Below, piece by piece: positions 37,444-46,544 of a stretch of DNA of 64,000 nt (positions are counted from its first letter, which is position 1; every line of letters begins with the position of its first letter). The notes beneath the pieces were generated by a model, which was not told where the DNA came from, did no database searches, and saw nothing but the letters and a program-made list of their open reading frames with translations. The position numbers and the translations under genes were made by a program. The DNA is taken from the NCBI RefSeq assembly GCF_006385685.1, contig NZ_VFRP01000011.1, forward strand, positions 1-64,000, given 5' to 3'. Source of the DNA: Amaricoccus solimangrovi (GTDB taxonomy: Bacteria; Pseudomonadota; Alphaproteobacteria; Rhodobacterales; Rhodobacteraceae).

Positions 37444-38358
37444 ATGTCGAGCAGGACAGCAGCCCGTATCGCGGTCCTGATGGGTGGCCGGTCGGCCGAG
37501 CGCGAAGTGTCGCTCGTCTCCGGGCGCGCCTGCGCGGCCGCGTTGCGGGAGGAAGGATACGAAGTGATCGAGGTCGATGCCGGCCGCGATCTGGCATCCG
37601 TCCTGATCTCCGACAAACCCGACGCGGTGCTCAACGCGCTGCACGGACGGTGGGGCGAGGACGGCTGTGTGCAGGGTCTGCTCGAATGGCTGGGCATTCC
37701 CTATACGCATTCCGGCGTGCTCGCCTCCGCGCTGGCCATGGACAAGGCCCGCGCCAAGGATGTCTTCGCCGCGGCCGGTCTGCCCGTCGCGGCGGGACGC
37801 CTCTGCTGCAAGGCCGAGGTGCGCGGCTCCCATCCGATCGATCCGCCCTATGTCGTGAAGCCGGTCAACGAGGGATCCTCGGTCGGCGTCTATCTGGTGC
37901 GGGAGAATGCGAACGGCCCGGCCCAGGTCTCGGACGAGATGCCAGAGGTGCTGATGGTCGAGCAGTACATTCCGGGCCGGGAACTCACGACGACGGTGAT
38001 GGGAGACCGGGCGCTCGGGGTGACGGACATCATCGCCGACGGCTGGTACGACTATCACGCGAAGTACTCGGCCGGCGGCTCGCGCCACGTGGTTCCGGCC
38101 GATATCCCCGATGAGATCACCGCGGCCTGCCTCGACTACGCGCTCCGCGCGCATCGCGCGCTCGGCTGCCGGGGCGTGAGCCGGACCGATTTCCGCTGGG
38201 ACGAGTCCCGCGGTCTCGCCGGGCTCTACCTGCTCGAGACCAATACGCAGCCGGGCATGACGCCAACCTCGCTCGCGCCGGAACAGGCGGCGGTGCTCGG
38301 CATGTCCTTCGGGGCGCTGGTGCGCTGGATGGTGGAGGATGCCTCGTGCGGCCGCTGA
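37444..38358 (+). CDS. ddl: D-alanine--D-alanine ligase
   Basis: A 304-residue ATP-grasp ligase making the D-Ala-D-Ala dipeptide. N-terminal [19 protein letters not shown] and [12 protein letters not shown] are typical of the DdlB type, followed by the ATP-binding [18 protein letters not shown] and the C-terminal metal site [18 protein letters not shown] at 37444 gives a normal N-terminus. Its end overlaps the GTG start of ftsQ by 13 bases. Confidence 0.95.
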   Translation: MSSRTAARIAVLMGGRSAEREVSLVSGRACAAALREEGYEVIEVDAGRDLASVLISDKPDAVLNALHGRWGEDGCVQGLLEWLGIPYTHSGVLASALAMDKARAKDVFAAAGLPVAAGRLCCKAEVRGSHPIDPPYVVKPVNEGSSVGVYLVRENANGPAQVSDEMPEVLMVEQYIPGRELTTTVMGDRALGVTDIIADGWYDYHAKYSAGGSRHVVPADIPDEITAACLDYALRAHRALGCRGVSRTDFRWDESRGLAGLYLLETNTQPGMTPTSLAPEQAAVLGMSFGALVRWMVEDASCGR

Positions 38359-39233
38359 GCGCCGAGCCGCGCCGGCCGCGCCGCGATCCGGCGCCGTCGC
38401 GGCTGCGCTACCGCATCGACCGGCTCTGGCTCCGGCCCTGGGTGCGCCGGACCGTGAACCTCGGCGTTCCGGGGCTCGCGCTGGTTCTGGCGTCCTGGAC
38501 GCTCTTCGCGCAGTTCGATGCGCGGGACCGGGTGATCGCGGCCTACGAGACGCTGCGCGAGTCGGTGGTGCGCCGCCCGCAGTTCCAGATCACCTCGATC
38601 GAGGTGCCGGAGGCGAGTCCCGATCTCGCGGAGCAGATCCGGACCGCGGCCTTCGTCACCCTGCCGGCCAATTCGCTCGAGGTCGACGTGAACGCGGTCC
38701 GCGACCGGGTCGAGGCGCTCGGCGCGGTCGAGCGGGCGCGGGTGCGCGTGCTGACGAGCGGCGTGCTCGAGATCCGCGCGATCGAGCGGGTGCCGGCGGT
38801 GGTCTGGCGCTCCGACCGGGGGATCATGCTGCTCGACCAGGGCGGCGCGCGCGTGGCGGAGGTCGACAGCCGGCGCCGCCGCGTCGACCTGCCGCTGATC
38901 GCGGGCGCGGGCGCGGACGCGCATGTCGGCGAGGCGCTGGCGCTCGTCGCGGAGGCGGCGCCGGTGCGCGGGCGTCTGCGCGGGCTGGTCCGGATCGGCG
39001 AACGGCGCTGGGATCTGGTGCTCGACCGGGGTCAGGTGATCCGCCTGCCCGAGGCCGAGCCCGAGGCGGCGCTGAAACACGCGATGGCGCTCGAGACCGG
39101 GCAGAAGCTGCTCGAACGCGAAGTGACGACGCTCGACCTGCGCGATCCGCGCCGGCCGATGCTGGGACTGACCCCTTACGGGAAGGACGAACTGGCGCGG
39201 GTCCGCGCCGAGGCCGCGGGAGGAGACGCATGA
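38346..39233 (+). CDS. ftsQ: Cell division protein FtsQ
   Basis: A 295-residue bitopic divisome protein. A basic cytosolic N-terminus precedes one transmembrane helix ([19 protein letters not shown], about residues 39-57). The periplasmic POTRA-like domain begins [19 protein letters not shown], and the FtsQ beta-domain includes [20 protein letters not shown] and [14 protein letters not shown] at 38346 overlaps ddl. The stop overlaps the ftsA ATG, so ddl, ftsQ and ftsA are translationally coupled. Confidence 0.92.
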   Translation: MRPLSAEPRRPRRDPAPSRLRYRIDRLWLRPWVRRTVNLGVPGLALVLASWTLFAQFDARDRVIAAYETLRESVVRRPQFQITSIEVPEASPDLAEQIRTAAFVTLPANSLEVDVNAVRDRVEALGAVERARVRVLTSGVLEIRAIERVPAVVWRSDRGIMLLDQGGARVAEVDSRRRRVDLPLIAGAGADAHVGEALALVAEAAPVRGRLRGLVRIGERRWDLVLDRGQVIRLPEAEPEAALKHAMALETGQKLLEREVTTLDLRDPRRPMLGLTPYGKDELARVRAEAAGGDA

Positions 39234-40564
39234 GGCGCCAGCTATACGAAGTGCAACGGGCGATGCGCGCCCGTCGCGAGGCGGCGCTTCGACGCGGCGT
39301 CATCGCGGTGCTCGACATCGGGACGTCGAAGGTCGCCTGTCTCGTCCTCCAGTTCGTCCCGGACGAGGGCTCGGGCGCCCCGGCCGACCGGCCGACGCTG
39401 AGGCAGGGCGCCTTCCGGGTGATCGGCGCCGCCAACACCCGCTCCCGCGGCGTCGCCTTCGGCGAGGTCGCCTCGATGGAGGAATGCGAGCGCGCGATCC
39501 GCACCGCGATCCAGGGCGCGCAGAAGATGGCGAACCTGCGCGTCGACCATGTGATCGTCGGCTTCTCGGGCGGCCGTCCGCGCTCCTACGGGCTGAACGG
39601 CGAGACCGAGGTGCGCCACGGCGCGGTGGCCGAACACGACATCGGCCATGTGCTGGCCGCCTGCGAGGTGCCGGACCACGGCCATGATTTCGAGGCGATC
39701 CACGCGCTTCCGGTGAACTTCTGCCTGGACGGGCGCACCGGCCTCACCGATCCGCGCGGCCAGATCGGCCGCACGCTCGCCGTCGACATGCATCTGCTGA
39801 CGATCAACAGCGCGGCGCTGCGCAACGTCATCCACTGCATCCGGCGCTGCGATCTCGAACTCGCGGGCGTCGCGGCCGGCGTCTATGCGAGCGGGCTCGC
39901 GGCGCTGATCGAGGACGAGCAGGAACTCGGCGCCGCCTGCGTCGACATCGGCGCCGGCACGACCGGCATCTCGATCTTCGTCCGCCGCCAGATGATCTAC
40001 GCCGATTCCGTCCGGATGGGCGGCGCGCATGTCACCTCCGACATCGCACACGCGCTCCGGATCACGCCGCAGGAGGCGGAGCGGCTGAAGACCATGCACG
40101 GCGGCCTGGTCGCGACCGGGCTCGACGACCGCGAGATGATCGACCTGCCCTCCGCGCTCGGCGGCTGGGATCACGACCGCCGGCAGGTGAGCCGGTCTGA
40201 GCTCATCGGCGTAATGCGCCCGCGCGTCGAGGAAATCCTCGAGGAGGTGCGCGAGCGGCTCGACGCCGCTGGCTTCGAGTACCTGCCGGGCCAGCGCATC
40301 GTGCTGACCGGCGGCAGCGCGCAGATCCCGGGTTTCGAGATGATCGCCTCGCGCTTCCTCGGCCGGCAGTGCCGCGTCGGCAAGCCGCTGCGCGTCCGGG
40401 GCCTGCCCGGCTCGGCGACGGGGAGCGCCTTCGCGGGCGCCGTCGGCCTCGCGCTCCACGTCTCCCACCCGCAGGACGAGTGCTGGGATTTCGAGGTGCC
40501 GGCCGACCGGCAGGGGGCCCGCCGGGTCACCCGGGCACTGCGCTGGTTCAAGGAAAACTGGTGA
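39230..40564 (+). CDS. ftsA: Cell division protein FtsA
   Basis: A 444-residue actin-like ATPase that tethers FtsZ to the membrane. Phosphate-binding motifs are VIAVLDIGTSKVACLVLQF and ACVDIGAGTTGISIFV, and the adenosine motif is IVLTGGSAQIPGF. The C-terminal helix VTRALRWFKENW is amphipathic and is the likely membrane-targeting sequence. ATG at 39230 follows a GGAGGAG site and overlaps the ftsQ stop; the frame stays open far upstream only because of high GC. Confidence 0.95.
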   Translation: MRRQLYEVQRAMRARREAALRRGVIAVLDIGTSKVACLVLQFVPDEGSGAPADRPTLRQGAFRVIGAANTRSRGVAFGEVASMEECERAIRTAIQGAQKMANLRVDHVIVGFSGGRPRSYGLNGETEVRHGAVAEHDIGHVLAACEVPDHGHDFEAIHALPVNFCLDGRTGLTDPRGQIGRTLAVDMHLLTINSAALRNVIHCIRRCDLELAGVAAGVYASGLAALIEDEQELGAACVDIGAGTTGISIFVRRQMIYADSVRMGGAHVTSDIAHALRITPQEAERLKTMHGGLVATGLDDREMIDLPSALGGWDHDRRQVSRSELIGVMRPRVEEILEEVRERLDAAGFEYLPGQRIVLTGGSAQIPGFEMIASRFLGRQCRVGKPLRVRGLPGSATGSAFAGAVGLALHVSHPQDECWDFEVPADRQGARRVTRALRWFKENW

Positions 40565-40607
40565 TTTTGTGCAACATCTGATACTTGTTAGTGCATCTTG
40601 CGGTAAT

Positions 40608-40629
40608 CCCCAACATATTGGGGTTGACC
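40608..40629 (+). promoter_or_regulatory. Palindrome beside a -35-like box in the ftsA-ftsZ intergenic region
   Basis: CCCCAACATATTGGGG (40608-40623) is a perfect six-base inverted repeat with a CATA centre, directly followed by TTGACC (40624-40629), a good -35 hexamer. No clear -10 is seen 17 bases downstream. The 184-bp gap between ftsA and ftsZ is AT-rich for this genome and likely carries an ftsZ promoter. A GAATC, which fits the GANTC methylation pattern, occurs at 40674-40678. Confidence 0.45.
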
Positions 40630-40748
40630 TGTTGTTTTTGCGTGACCCTTGCGGGTTTTCTCGTTAGGGTTTCGAATCAAGAACAAGAATCCCGCGCGGG
40701 GGCGCGGGTGCGCGGTGGCAGGGGCAAACAGGACAGGCGGACCTCAAC

Positions 40749-42251
40749 ATGGCTTTGACTCTCAGCATTCCGGTTACGAATGATCTCAGCCCCCGTATCA
40801 CCGTCATCGGTGTCGGCGGCGCCGGCGGGAACGCCGTCAACAACATGATCGAGAACGCGTTGGAGGGCTGCGAATTCGTGGTCGCCAACACCGACGCCCA
40901 AGCGCTGCAGCAGAGCCGGGCGGGCAACAAGCTCCAGCTCGGCGCGCGGGTCACCGAGGGTCTCGGCGCCGGCGCGCGGCCCGAGGTCGGCGCCGCCGCC
41001 GCCGAGGAATCGATCGAGGATATCGTCGACCGCCTGAGCGGCTGCCACATGTGCTTCATCACCGCCGGCATGGGCGGCGGCACCGGCACCGGCGCCGCGC
41101 CGATCATCGCCAAGGCCGCGCGCGAGATGGGCGTGCTGACCGTGGGCGTCGTGACCAAGCCCTTCCAGTTCGAGGGCTCGCGCCGGATGAAGCAGGCCGA
41201 GGCGGGCGTCGAGGAACTGCAGAAGCACGTCGACACGCTCATCATCATCCCGAACCAGAACCTGTTCCGGCTCGCGAACGAGAAGACCACCTTCACCGAG
41301 GCCTTCGCGCTGGCCGACGACGTGCTCTACCAGGGCGTCAAGGGCGTGACCGACCTGATGGTCCGCCCTGGCATGATCAACCTCGACTTCGCCGACGTCC
41401 GCTCGGTGATGAACGAGATGGGCAAGGCGATGATGGGCACCGGCGAGGCGACCGGCGAGGATCGCGCCGTCCAGGCCGCCGAGAAGGCGATCGCCAACCC
41501 GCTGCTCGACGAGATCAGCCTGAAGGGCGCGCAGGGCGTGCTCATCAACATCACCGCCGGTCCCGACCTCACGCTTTTCGAGCTCGACGAGGCGGCGAAC
41601 CGGATCCGCTCCGAGGTCGACCCGGACGCCAACATCATGGTCGGCTCCACGCTCGATCCGGAGATGGCCGGGATGATGCGCGTGTCGGTCGTCGCGACCG
41701 GCATCGACGCCCATGTCCGCGCCGAGGCGGAAGCGCCGGCCAGGGCCGCCGCTCCGGCGCAGCCCGCCGCGCGCCCGGCGGCGCCCGCCGCGCCGGCCCA
41801 GGCCGCCCATGTCGCGGAGCCCGAGGCACCGCGCCCGGCCACCTTCGCCGACGCGGCCGCCGCCCAGCCGGTGGCGCGCCCCGCCCCGGTCGAGCCGCGC
41901 TCGACGCCCTTTGGCCAGCCCCGCGTCGAGACCGCCGATGGCCAGCCCCGCCGTCCGGGCGAGCCCTCGCCCGAGGCGCTGCGCCGTCTCCAGGCCGCCG
42001 TGCAGAGCGTGCCGAAGGCCCCGCCGATGATGCAGCCGCAGTCCGCCCCGCGCGAAGCGGAGCGGCAGAGCCGGCTCACGATCAACAGCCTCATCCACCG
42101 GATGACCGGCCAGGGCCCGCGCGAGGAAGCGCGGCCCCGCGTCGAGGAGCCGGGTCTCCACCGCGAGGAGCGCCTGCCGGAGCCCGATTACGACGAGGCC
42201 GAGCGGGAGCGCGTGGACATCCCCGCCTTCCTGCGGCGTCAGGCGAACTGA
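40749..42251 (+). CDS. ftsZ: Cell division GTPase FtsZ
   Basis: A 500-residue tubulin homologue forming the Z-ring. The globular domain (to about residue 325) has [19 protein letters not shown], the tubulin signature [15 protein letters not shown], and the synergy-loop region [18 protein letters not shown] long Ala/Pro/Arg-rich linker follows, with a conserved-looking C-terminal peptide [12 protein letters not shown] that should bind FtsA. A long linker is usual in alphaproteobacteria. ftsZ is followed by a strong terminator, so lpxC has separate control. Confidence 0.97.
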   Translation: MALTLSIPVTNDLSPRITVIGVGGAGGNAVNNMIENALEGCEFVVANTDAQALQQSRAGNKLQLGARVTEGLGAGARPEVGAAAAEESIEDIVDRLSGCHMCFITAGMGGGTGTGAAPIIAKAAREMGVLTVGVVTKPFQFEGSRRMKQAEAGVEELQKHVDTLIIIPNQNLFRLANEKTTFTEAFALADDVLYQGVKGVTDLMVRPGMINLDFADVRSVMNEMGKAMMGTGEATGEDRAVQAAEKAIANPLLDEISLKGAQGVLINITAGPDLTLFELDEAANRIRSEVDPDANIMVGSTLDPEMAGMMRVSVVATGIDAHVRAEAEAPARAAAPAQPAARPAAPAAPAQAAHVAEPEAPRPATFADAAAAQPVARPAPVEPRSTPFGQPRVETADGQPRRPGEPSPEALRRLQAAVQSVPKAPPMMQPQSAPREAERQSRLTINSLIHRMTGQGPREEARPRVEEPGLHREERLPEPDYDEAERERVDIPAFLRRQAN

Positions 42252-42299
42252 CCCGGGCCCGGCGGTTTCCCCCCGCCGTTCGCGCCACGTGGCCAGCAG

Positions 42300-42327
42300 G
42301 GCACCCGTTCGCGGGTGCCTTTTTTTG
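42300..42327 (+). terminator. Rho-independent terminator of ftsZ
   Basis: GGCACCCG-TTCG-CGGGTGCC, an eight-base-pair stem with a UUCG tetraloop (42300-42319), is followed by eight T (42320-42327). It is about 50 bases after the ftsZ stop. Confidence 0.92.
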
Positions 42328-42402
42328 TCCGCGCGCCTTTCCTTCCGCGGTGGTCGTGCCGTTCTGAACTCGGCGCCGCAAGTCTCCGGAACACTGTTAC
42401 AA

Positions 42403-42449
42403 ATCGTCACAAAGCTTGATTTGTGACGATCGGGGCAAGTTCCTAGATT
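42403..42449 (+). promoter_or_regulatory. Putative lpxC promoter with overlapping perfect palindrome (candidate operator)
   Basis: ATCGTCACAAA-GCTTGA-TTTGTGACGAT (42403-42430) is a perfect 11-base inverted repeat. Its right arm contains TTGTGA (42421-42426), which is 17 bases from TAGATT (42444-42449); together they fit a sigma-70 promoter. The site lies 65 to 110 bases before lpxC. A palindrome over the -35 suggests a dimeric repressor or a stem-loop; the regulator is unknown. Confidence 0.6.
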
Positions 42450-42513
42450 GCAATCAACAAGGCTGCCCCGCGTCCATTGACCGCGCGCGCCTTCATCGCA
42501 ATCGAGGGCTGAG

Positions 42514-43434
42514 ATGCAAACGACTTTCAAGCGAGACGTGTCGCTGGTCGGCATGGGCCTCCATTCGGGGCGTCCGGCGCGCCTTGTCCTGCGGCCGGCG
42601 ACCCAGGGGGGAATCCGGTTCCGGCGCACCGACGTGACCGACCGGGACAACATCATTCCGGCGCGCTATGACCGCGTGACCGATACGACGCTCTGCACGC
42701 TGCTGTCGAACGAGGCCGGCGTCTCGGTCTCGACGGTCGAGCATCTGATGTCGGCGCTCGCCGGCACCGGGGTCACCCACGCGCTGATCGACATCGACGG
42801 GCCGGAAGTGCCGATCATGGACGGCAGCGCGCTGCGGTTCGCCCATGCGATCCTGAAGGCGGGGCTGAGACGGCTCGACGGCGCGGCGCGGGCGATCCGC
42901 GTTCTGAAGCCGGTCGTGCTCGAGGAGAAGGGTGGGGTGGTCGCCGAGCTTCGGCCCGCGTCGGCGCTGTCGATCGATTTCGAGATCGACTTCGCCGACG
43001 CGGCGATCAGCCGGCAGTCCAGGTCGCTCTCGATGGTGAACGGCGCCTTCCTGCGCGAACTCGCCGATTGCCGCACCTTCTGCCGCCGCGCGGATGTCGA
43101 GGCGATGCAGGCGCGGGGCCTCGCGCTCGGCGGCTCGCTCGACAATGCGATCGTCGTCGACGGGGACAGGATCCTCAATCCGGGCGGGCTGCGCCGCGCG
43201 GACGAGTTCGTCCGGCACAAGATGCTCGACGCGCTCGGCGACCTGGCGCTCGCGGGCGCGCCGATCCTCGGCGCCTATCGCGGCGTGCGCGCGGGCCACG
43301 GCGTCACCAACCGGCTCCTGCGCAAGATGTTCGCGACCGAGGGCGCCTGGGAAGAGGTGATGCTCGGCGAGGCGGAAGCGGGTTCCCTGCCCGGCGCGGG
43401 GGTCGATCTCGGCGATCTCGCCCGCGCCGGCTGA
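42514..43434 (+). CDS. lpxC: UDP-3-O-acyl-N-acetylglucosamine deacetylase
   Basis: A 306-residue zinc deacetylase, the committed step of lipid A synthesis. Zinc ligands and catalytic residues are in STVEHLMSALAGTGV, EVPIMDGSA, the HKMLDALGDL segment and RAGHGVTNRLL. N-terminal VSLVGMGLHSGRPARLVL is standard. Its position after ftsZ, with its own promoter, is as in many proteobacteria. Confidence 0.96.
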   Translation: MQTTFKRDVSLVGMGLHSGRPARLVLRPATQGGIRFRRTDVTDRDNIIPARYDRVTDTTLCTLLSNEAGVSVSTVEHLMSALAGTGVTHALIDIDGPEVPIMDGSALRFAHAILKAGLRRLDGAARAIRVLKPVVLEEKGGVVAELRPASALSIDFEIDFADAAISRQSRSLSMVNGAFLRELADCRTFCRRADVEAMQARGLALGGSLDNAIVVDGDRILNPGGLRRADEFVRHKMLDALGDLALAGAPILGAYRGVRAGHGVTNRLLRKMFATEGAWEEVMLGEAEAGSLPGAGVDLGDLARAG

Positions 43435-43571
43435 GCCGGGGCGGCGGGTCTTGGCGCGGCCCGTCCCCGGGCTGCGCTTTTCGTTTTACCCCCCTCGAAA
43501 AGCTGTGTTATCTGAACCCGCCGGAGCGGATGCCAGCAGGCCCGCCCGGGCCGGAACTTCTGAGGGTCAGC

Positions 43572-44438
43572 ATGCGAATGGAGCGTTTGACAGGTCGTGG
43601 TCTGGCGCTCCTGATCGTTCTCGGCACATCCTTCGCTCTCGCGGGATGCGCGGGTGACTATCACCTGCCCCGCTTCGGCGACAGTTCCGCCGAGATCGAG
43701 ACGCGGACGCCCGAGGAGATTTATCTCGACGCGGAGCGCCTGCTTTCCGAGGGCAATGCGAAACAGGCCGGCGACATGTTCGGCGAGGTGGAACGGCTCT
43801 ATCCCTATTCCGACTGGGCGAAGCGGGCCATGCTGATGTCGGCCTTCGCCTATCACGAATCGGGCCAGTACGACGAGAGCCGCTCGGCGGCGGAACGCTA
43901 TCTCGAATTCTTCCCGGCCGACGTGGACGCGCCCTACGCGCAGTTCATCATCGCGCTCTCCTATTACGATCAGATCGTCGACATCGGCCGCGACCAGGAC
44001 AACACCTTCCAGGCGCTTCAGGAAATGCGCGACATCATCGAGCGCTATCCCGACAGCGAATACGCGAAATCGGCGCAGATGAAGTTCGAGCTCGCCCTCG
44101 ACCATCTCGCCGGCAAGGAAATGGAGATCGGCCGGTATTATCTGAGCCGCGGCCATTACACGGCAGCGATCAACCGCTTCCGCGTCGTGGTGGAGGAATA
44201 CCAGACCACGACGCAGACGCCCGAGGCGCTCTACCGGCTGGTCGAATCCTATCTCTCGCTCGGGCTGACGCAGGAGGCGCAGACGGCGGCCGCGATCCTC
44301 GGCCACAACTTCCAGGGCACCACCTGGTACGCGCGCGCCTATGCGCTGCTGACGGGCAGGGGGCTCGTGCCCGCGAACGCGGGCGACAGCTGGCTGAACC
44401 AGACCTACCGCCAGGTGGTTCTCGGGGAATGGCGCTGA
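43572..44438 (+). CDS. bamD: Outer-membrane assembly lipoprotein BamD
   Basis: A 288-residue lipoprotein of the BAM complex that inserts beta-barrel proteins. The signal peptide ends in a lipobox FALAGC, with Cys as the lipidation site. The mature part has TPR-like repeats: EEIYLDAERLLSEGNAKQA, AMLMSAFAYHESGQYDES, and GRYYLSRGHYTAAINRFRVV. Family members are about 250-290 residues. It is followed by recN 36 bases later. Confidence 0.94.
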   Translation: MRMERLTGRGLALLIVLGTSFALAGCAGDYHLPRFGDSSAEIETRTPEEIYLDAERLLSEGNAKQAGDMFGEVERLYPYSDWAKRAMLMSAFAYHESGQYDESRSAAERYLEFFPADVDAPYAQFIIALSYYDQIVDIGRDQDNTFQALQEMRDIIERYPDSEYAKSAQMKFELALDHLAGKEMEIGRYYLSRGHYTAAINRFRVVVEEYQTTTQTPEALYRLVESYLSLGLTQEAQTAAAILGHNFQGTTWYARAYALLTGRGLVPANAGDSWLNQTYRQVVLGEWR

Positions 44439-44474
44439 GGGACGAGCGATCCCCGCGCGCGCAGGGGGCCTGAG

Positions 44475-46124
44475 GTGCTGAACACGCTCGCCATACGGGA
44501 CATGCTCCTGATCGCCGAGGCGGAGCTGAGCTTCGCGCCCGGCCTCAACGTGCTGACCGGGGAAACCGGAGCGGGCAAGTCGATCCTGCTCGATTCGCTC
44601 GGCTTCGTCCTCGGCTGGCGCACGCGGGCGGACCTCGTGCGCCCGGGCGCGGCGCAGGGCGAGGTGACGGCGGCCTTCGCGCTGCCCCCCGGCCATCCGG
44701 CCTTCGCGCTGCTCGACGAGGCGGGGATCGCCGGGGCGGAGGAGCTGATCCTGCGCCGGACGATCAGCGCGGAGGGACGCCGGCAGGCCTATGTGAACGA
44801 TCGCCGCGTGGCGGCGGAAACCCTGCGCGGCCTCTCCGACCTGCTCGTCGAACTGCATGGCCAAGGTGACGACCGCGGCCTGCTTGATCCGCGCGGGCAT
44901 CGGGGGCTGCTCGATTCCTACGCGCGTCACGCCGATCTCCTCGCCGGGGTCCGCGCCGCCTGGGCCGCGCTCAGCGAGGCACGCGGGGCGCTGGAGGCGG
45001 AACGCCGCGCGCTCGAGGAGGCGGCGCGGGACACGGAATATCTCGAACACGCGGTGGCCGAACTCGACGCGCTCGCGCCGACGGCGGAGGAGGAGCCGGA
45101 ACTCGACGCGCGCCGCCGGAGGCTCCGCGCGGCGGCCCGGATCCGCGAGGACGTGGCGAAGGCGGCGCAGGCGCTGGGGCCGGAGGGGGCGGAGGGGCCG
45201 CTGCTCCAGGCGCTGCGCTGGCTCGAAGGCGCGGCGGAGCAGGCGGAAGGCGCGGTCGATCCCGCGCTCGACGCGCTCGCCCGGGTCCTGGAGGAGCTTT
45301 CCGGCGCGGCGGGCGCGGTCGAGACGCTGCTCGACGGGCTCGGCGGCGATCCGGGCGAACTCGAGGCGGTGGAGGAACGGCTCTTCGCGATCCGGGCGCT
45401 GGCGCGCAAGCACAACCTCGCGCCGGACCTGCTGCCCGAATTCGCGGAGGACCTGCGGGCACGGCTTGGCCGGATCACCGGCGGCGCCGACGAGATCGTC
45501 CGGCTGACCGCCGCCGCCGAGGCGGCGGAGGCCGATTACACCGCGACGGCCGCGCGTCTCTCCGAAAGCCGGCGGGCCGCGGCGCGGCGGCTGGACGCGG
45601 CGATGGCGGAGCAGCTGGAACCGCTCCGGCTCGGCCGGGCGGTGTTCGCGACCGAGGTCGAACCCGGCGAGCCGGGGCCGGACGGCGCGGACCGCGTGCG
45701 TTTCGCCGCGGCGACCAATCCCGGCGCGCCGGCGGGGCCGCTCGACAAGGTCGCCTCGGGCGGGGAACTCTCGCGCTTCCTGCTGGCGCTCAAGGTCTGT
45801 CTCAGCGCGCGGGGCGAGGATCCGACGCTGATCTTCGACGAGATCGACCGGGGCGTGGGCGGGGCCACGGCCGACGCGGTGGGCCGCCGGCTGCGCGCGC
45901 TCGGGGCCGAGGCGCAGGTGCTCGTCGTCACGCATTCGCCGCAGGTCGCGGCGCGCGGCGGCCATCACTGGCGCGTGGGCAAGATGATCGAGGGCGGGGC
46001 CGCGGTGACGCGGGTGGAACCGCTCGACCCGGCCGAGCGGGTGGAGGAGATCGCCCGGATGCTCGCGGGCGACACGATCACCGACGCCGCCCGCGCCGCC
46101 GCCCGCGCCCTGCTCGAAAGCTGA
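44475..46124 (+). CDS. recN: DNA repair protein RecN
   Basis: A 549-residue SMC-like ATPase acting in double-strand break repair. Walker A is LTGETGAGKSILLDSLGFVL. Two coiled-coil stretches rich in Arg, Glu and Ala flank a central region, and the C-terminal lobe has the signature VASGGELSRFLLALKVCLS and Walker B TLIFDEIDRGVGG, then VVTHSPQVAARG. Start is GTG at 44475. It closes the lpxC-bamD-recN run. Confidence 0.95.
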   Translation: MLNTLAIRDMLLIAEAELSFAPGLNVLTGETGAGKSILLDSLGFVLGWRTRADLVRPGAAQGEVTAAFALPPGHPAFALLDEAGIAGAEELILRRTISAEGRRQAYVNDRRVAAETLRGLSDLLVELHGQGDDRGLLDPRGHRGLLDSYARHADLLAGVRAAWAALSEARGALEAERRALEEAARDTEYLEHAVAELDALAPTAEEEPELDARRRRLRAAARIREDVAKAAQALGPEGAEGPLLQALRWLEGAAEQAEGAVDPALDALARVLEELSGAAGAVETLLDGLGGDPGELEAVEERLFAIRALARKHNLAPDLLPEFAEDLRARLGRITGGADEIVRLTAAAEAAEADYTATAARLSESRRAAARRLDAAMAEQLEPLRLGRAVFATEVEPGEPGPDGADRVRFAAATNPGAPAGPLDKVASGGELSRFLLALKVCLSARGEDPTLIFDEIDRGVGGATADAVGRRLRALGAEAQVLVVTHSPQVAARGGHHWRVGKMIEGGAAVTRVEPLDPAERVEEIARMLAGDTITDAARAAARALLES

Positions 46125-46142
46125 GGCGGGGCGGCCCGGCGG

Positions 46143-46487
46143 TCAGAGCTGTTCGAGCGTCACCAGCCGCGGGTGGAAGGCGACGTAGCCCGCGACCCGT
46201 TCGGTCTCGGCGGTCGGGGCCTCGATCGTCCAGGCGGCGTCCGGAATGGTCCGGCTCTTCATCACGATGTTGTAGTAGCGCGCCGTTCCGGCAGGGGTAT
46301 TCGGCAGGGTCGTCTCGGAAGCTTCGAGAAAGGCCATCGCCAGATCCTCGCGCGGGAAGAAGATGACCGGGGCGCAATTCTCCTCGATCACTTCCAGCGC
46401 GCGCTTGCTCTCGCCGATCACGGCGCCATCGGCGCGCACGACCCAGTCGCCCTCGGCGGGCTGGACACGAATCTTGGCAGTCAGCAT
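46143..46487 (-). CDS. DUF427 family protein
   Basis: A 114-residue single-domain protein matching DUF427, with VVRADGAVIGESKRALEVIE, APVIFFPREDLAMAFLE, NTPAGTARYYNIV and VAGYVAFHP. Fold and function are not well defined. ATG at 46487 starts the conserved N-terminus (MLTAKIRVQPAEGDW). It is downstream of pepP on the same strand with a 57-bp gap. Confidence 0.87.
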   Translation of the reverse strand: MLTAKIRVQPAEGDWVVRADGAVIGESKRALEVIEENCAPVIFFPREDLAMAFLEASETTLPNTPAGTARYYNIVMKSRTIPDAAWTIEAPTAETERVAGYVAFHPRLVTLEQL

Positions 46488-46544
46488 CGCAGTTCCTTTC
46501 GCGTGGCGGCGCCCCTGGGGCGCCGGAAGCATTGGGATCGGTCG

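Noticed and set aside
43275-45968. An 897-codon minus-strand open frame antisense to lpxC, bamD and recN
   Set aside because: The sense-strand genes are well conserved. The antisense translation is Arg-rich with no recognisable domain.
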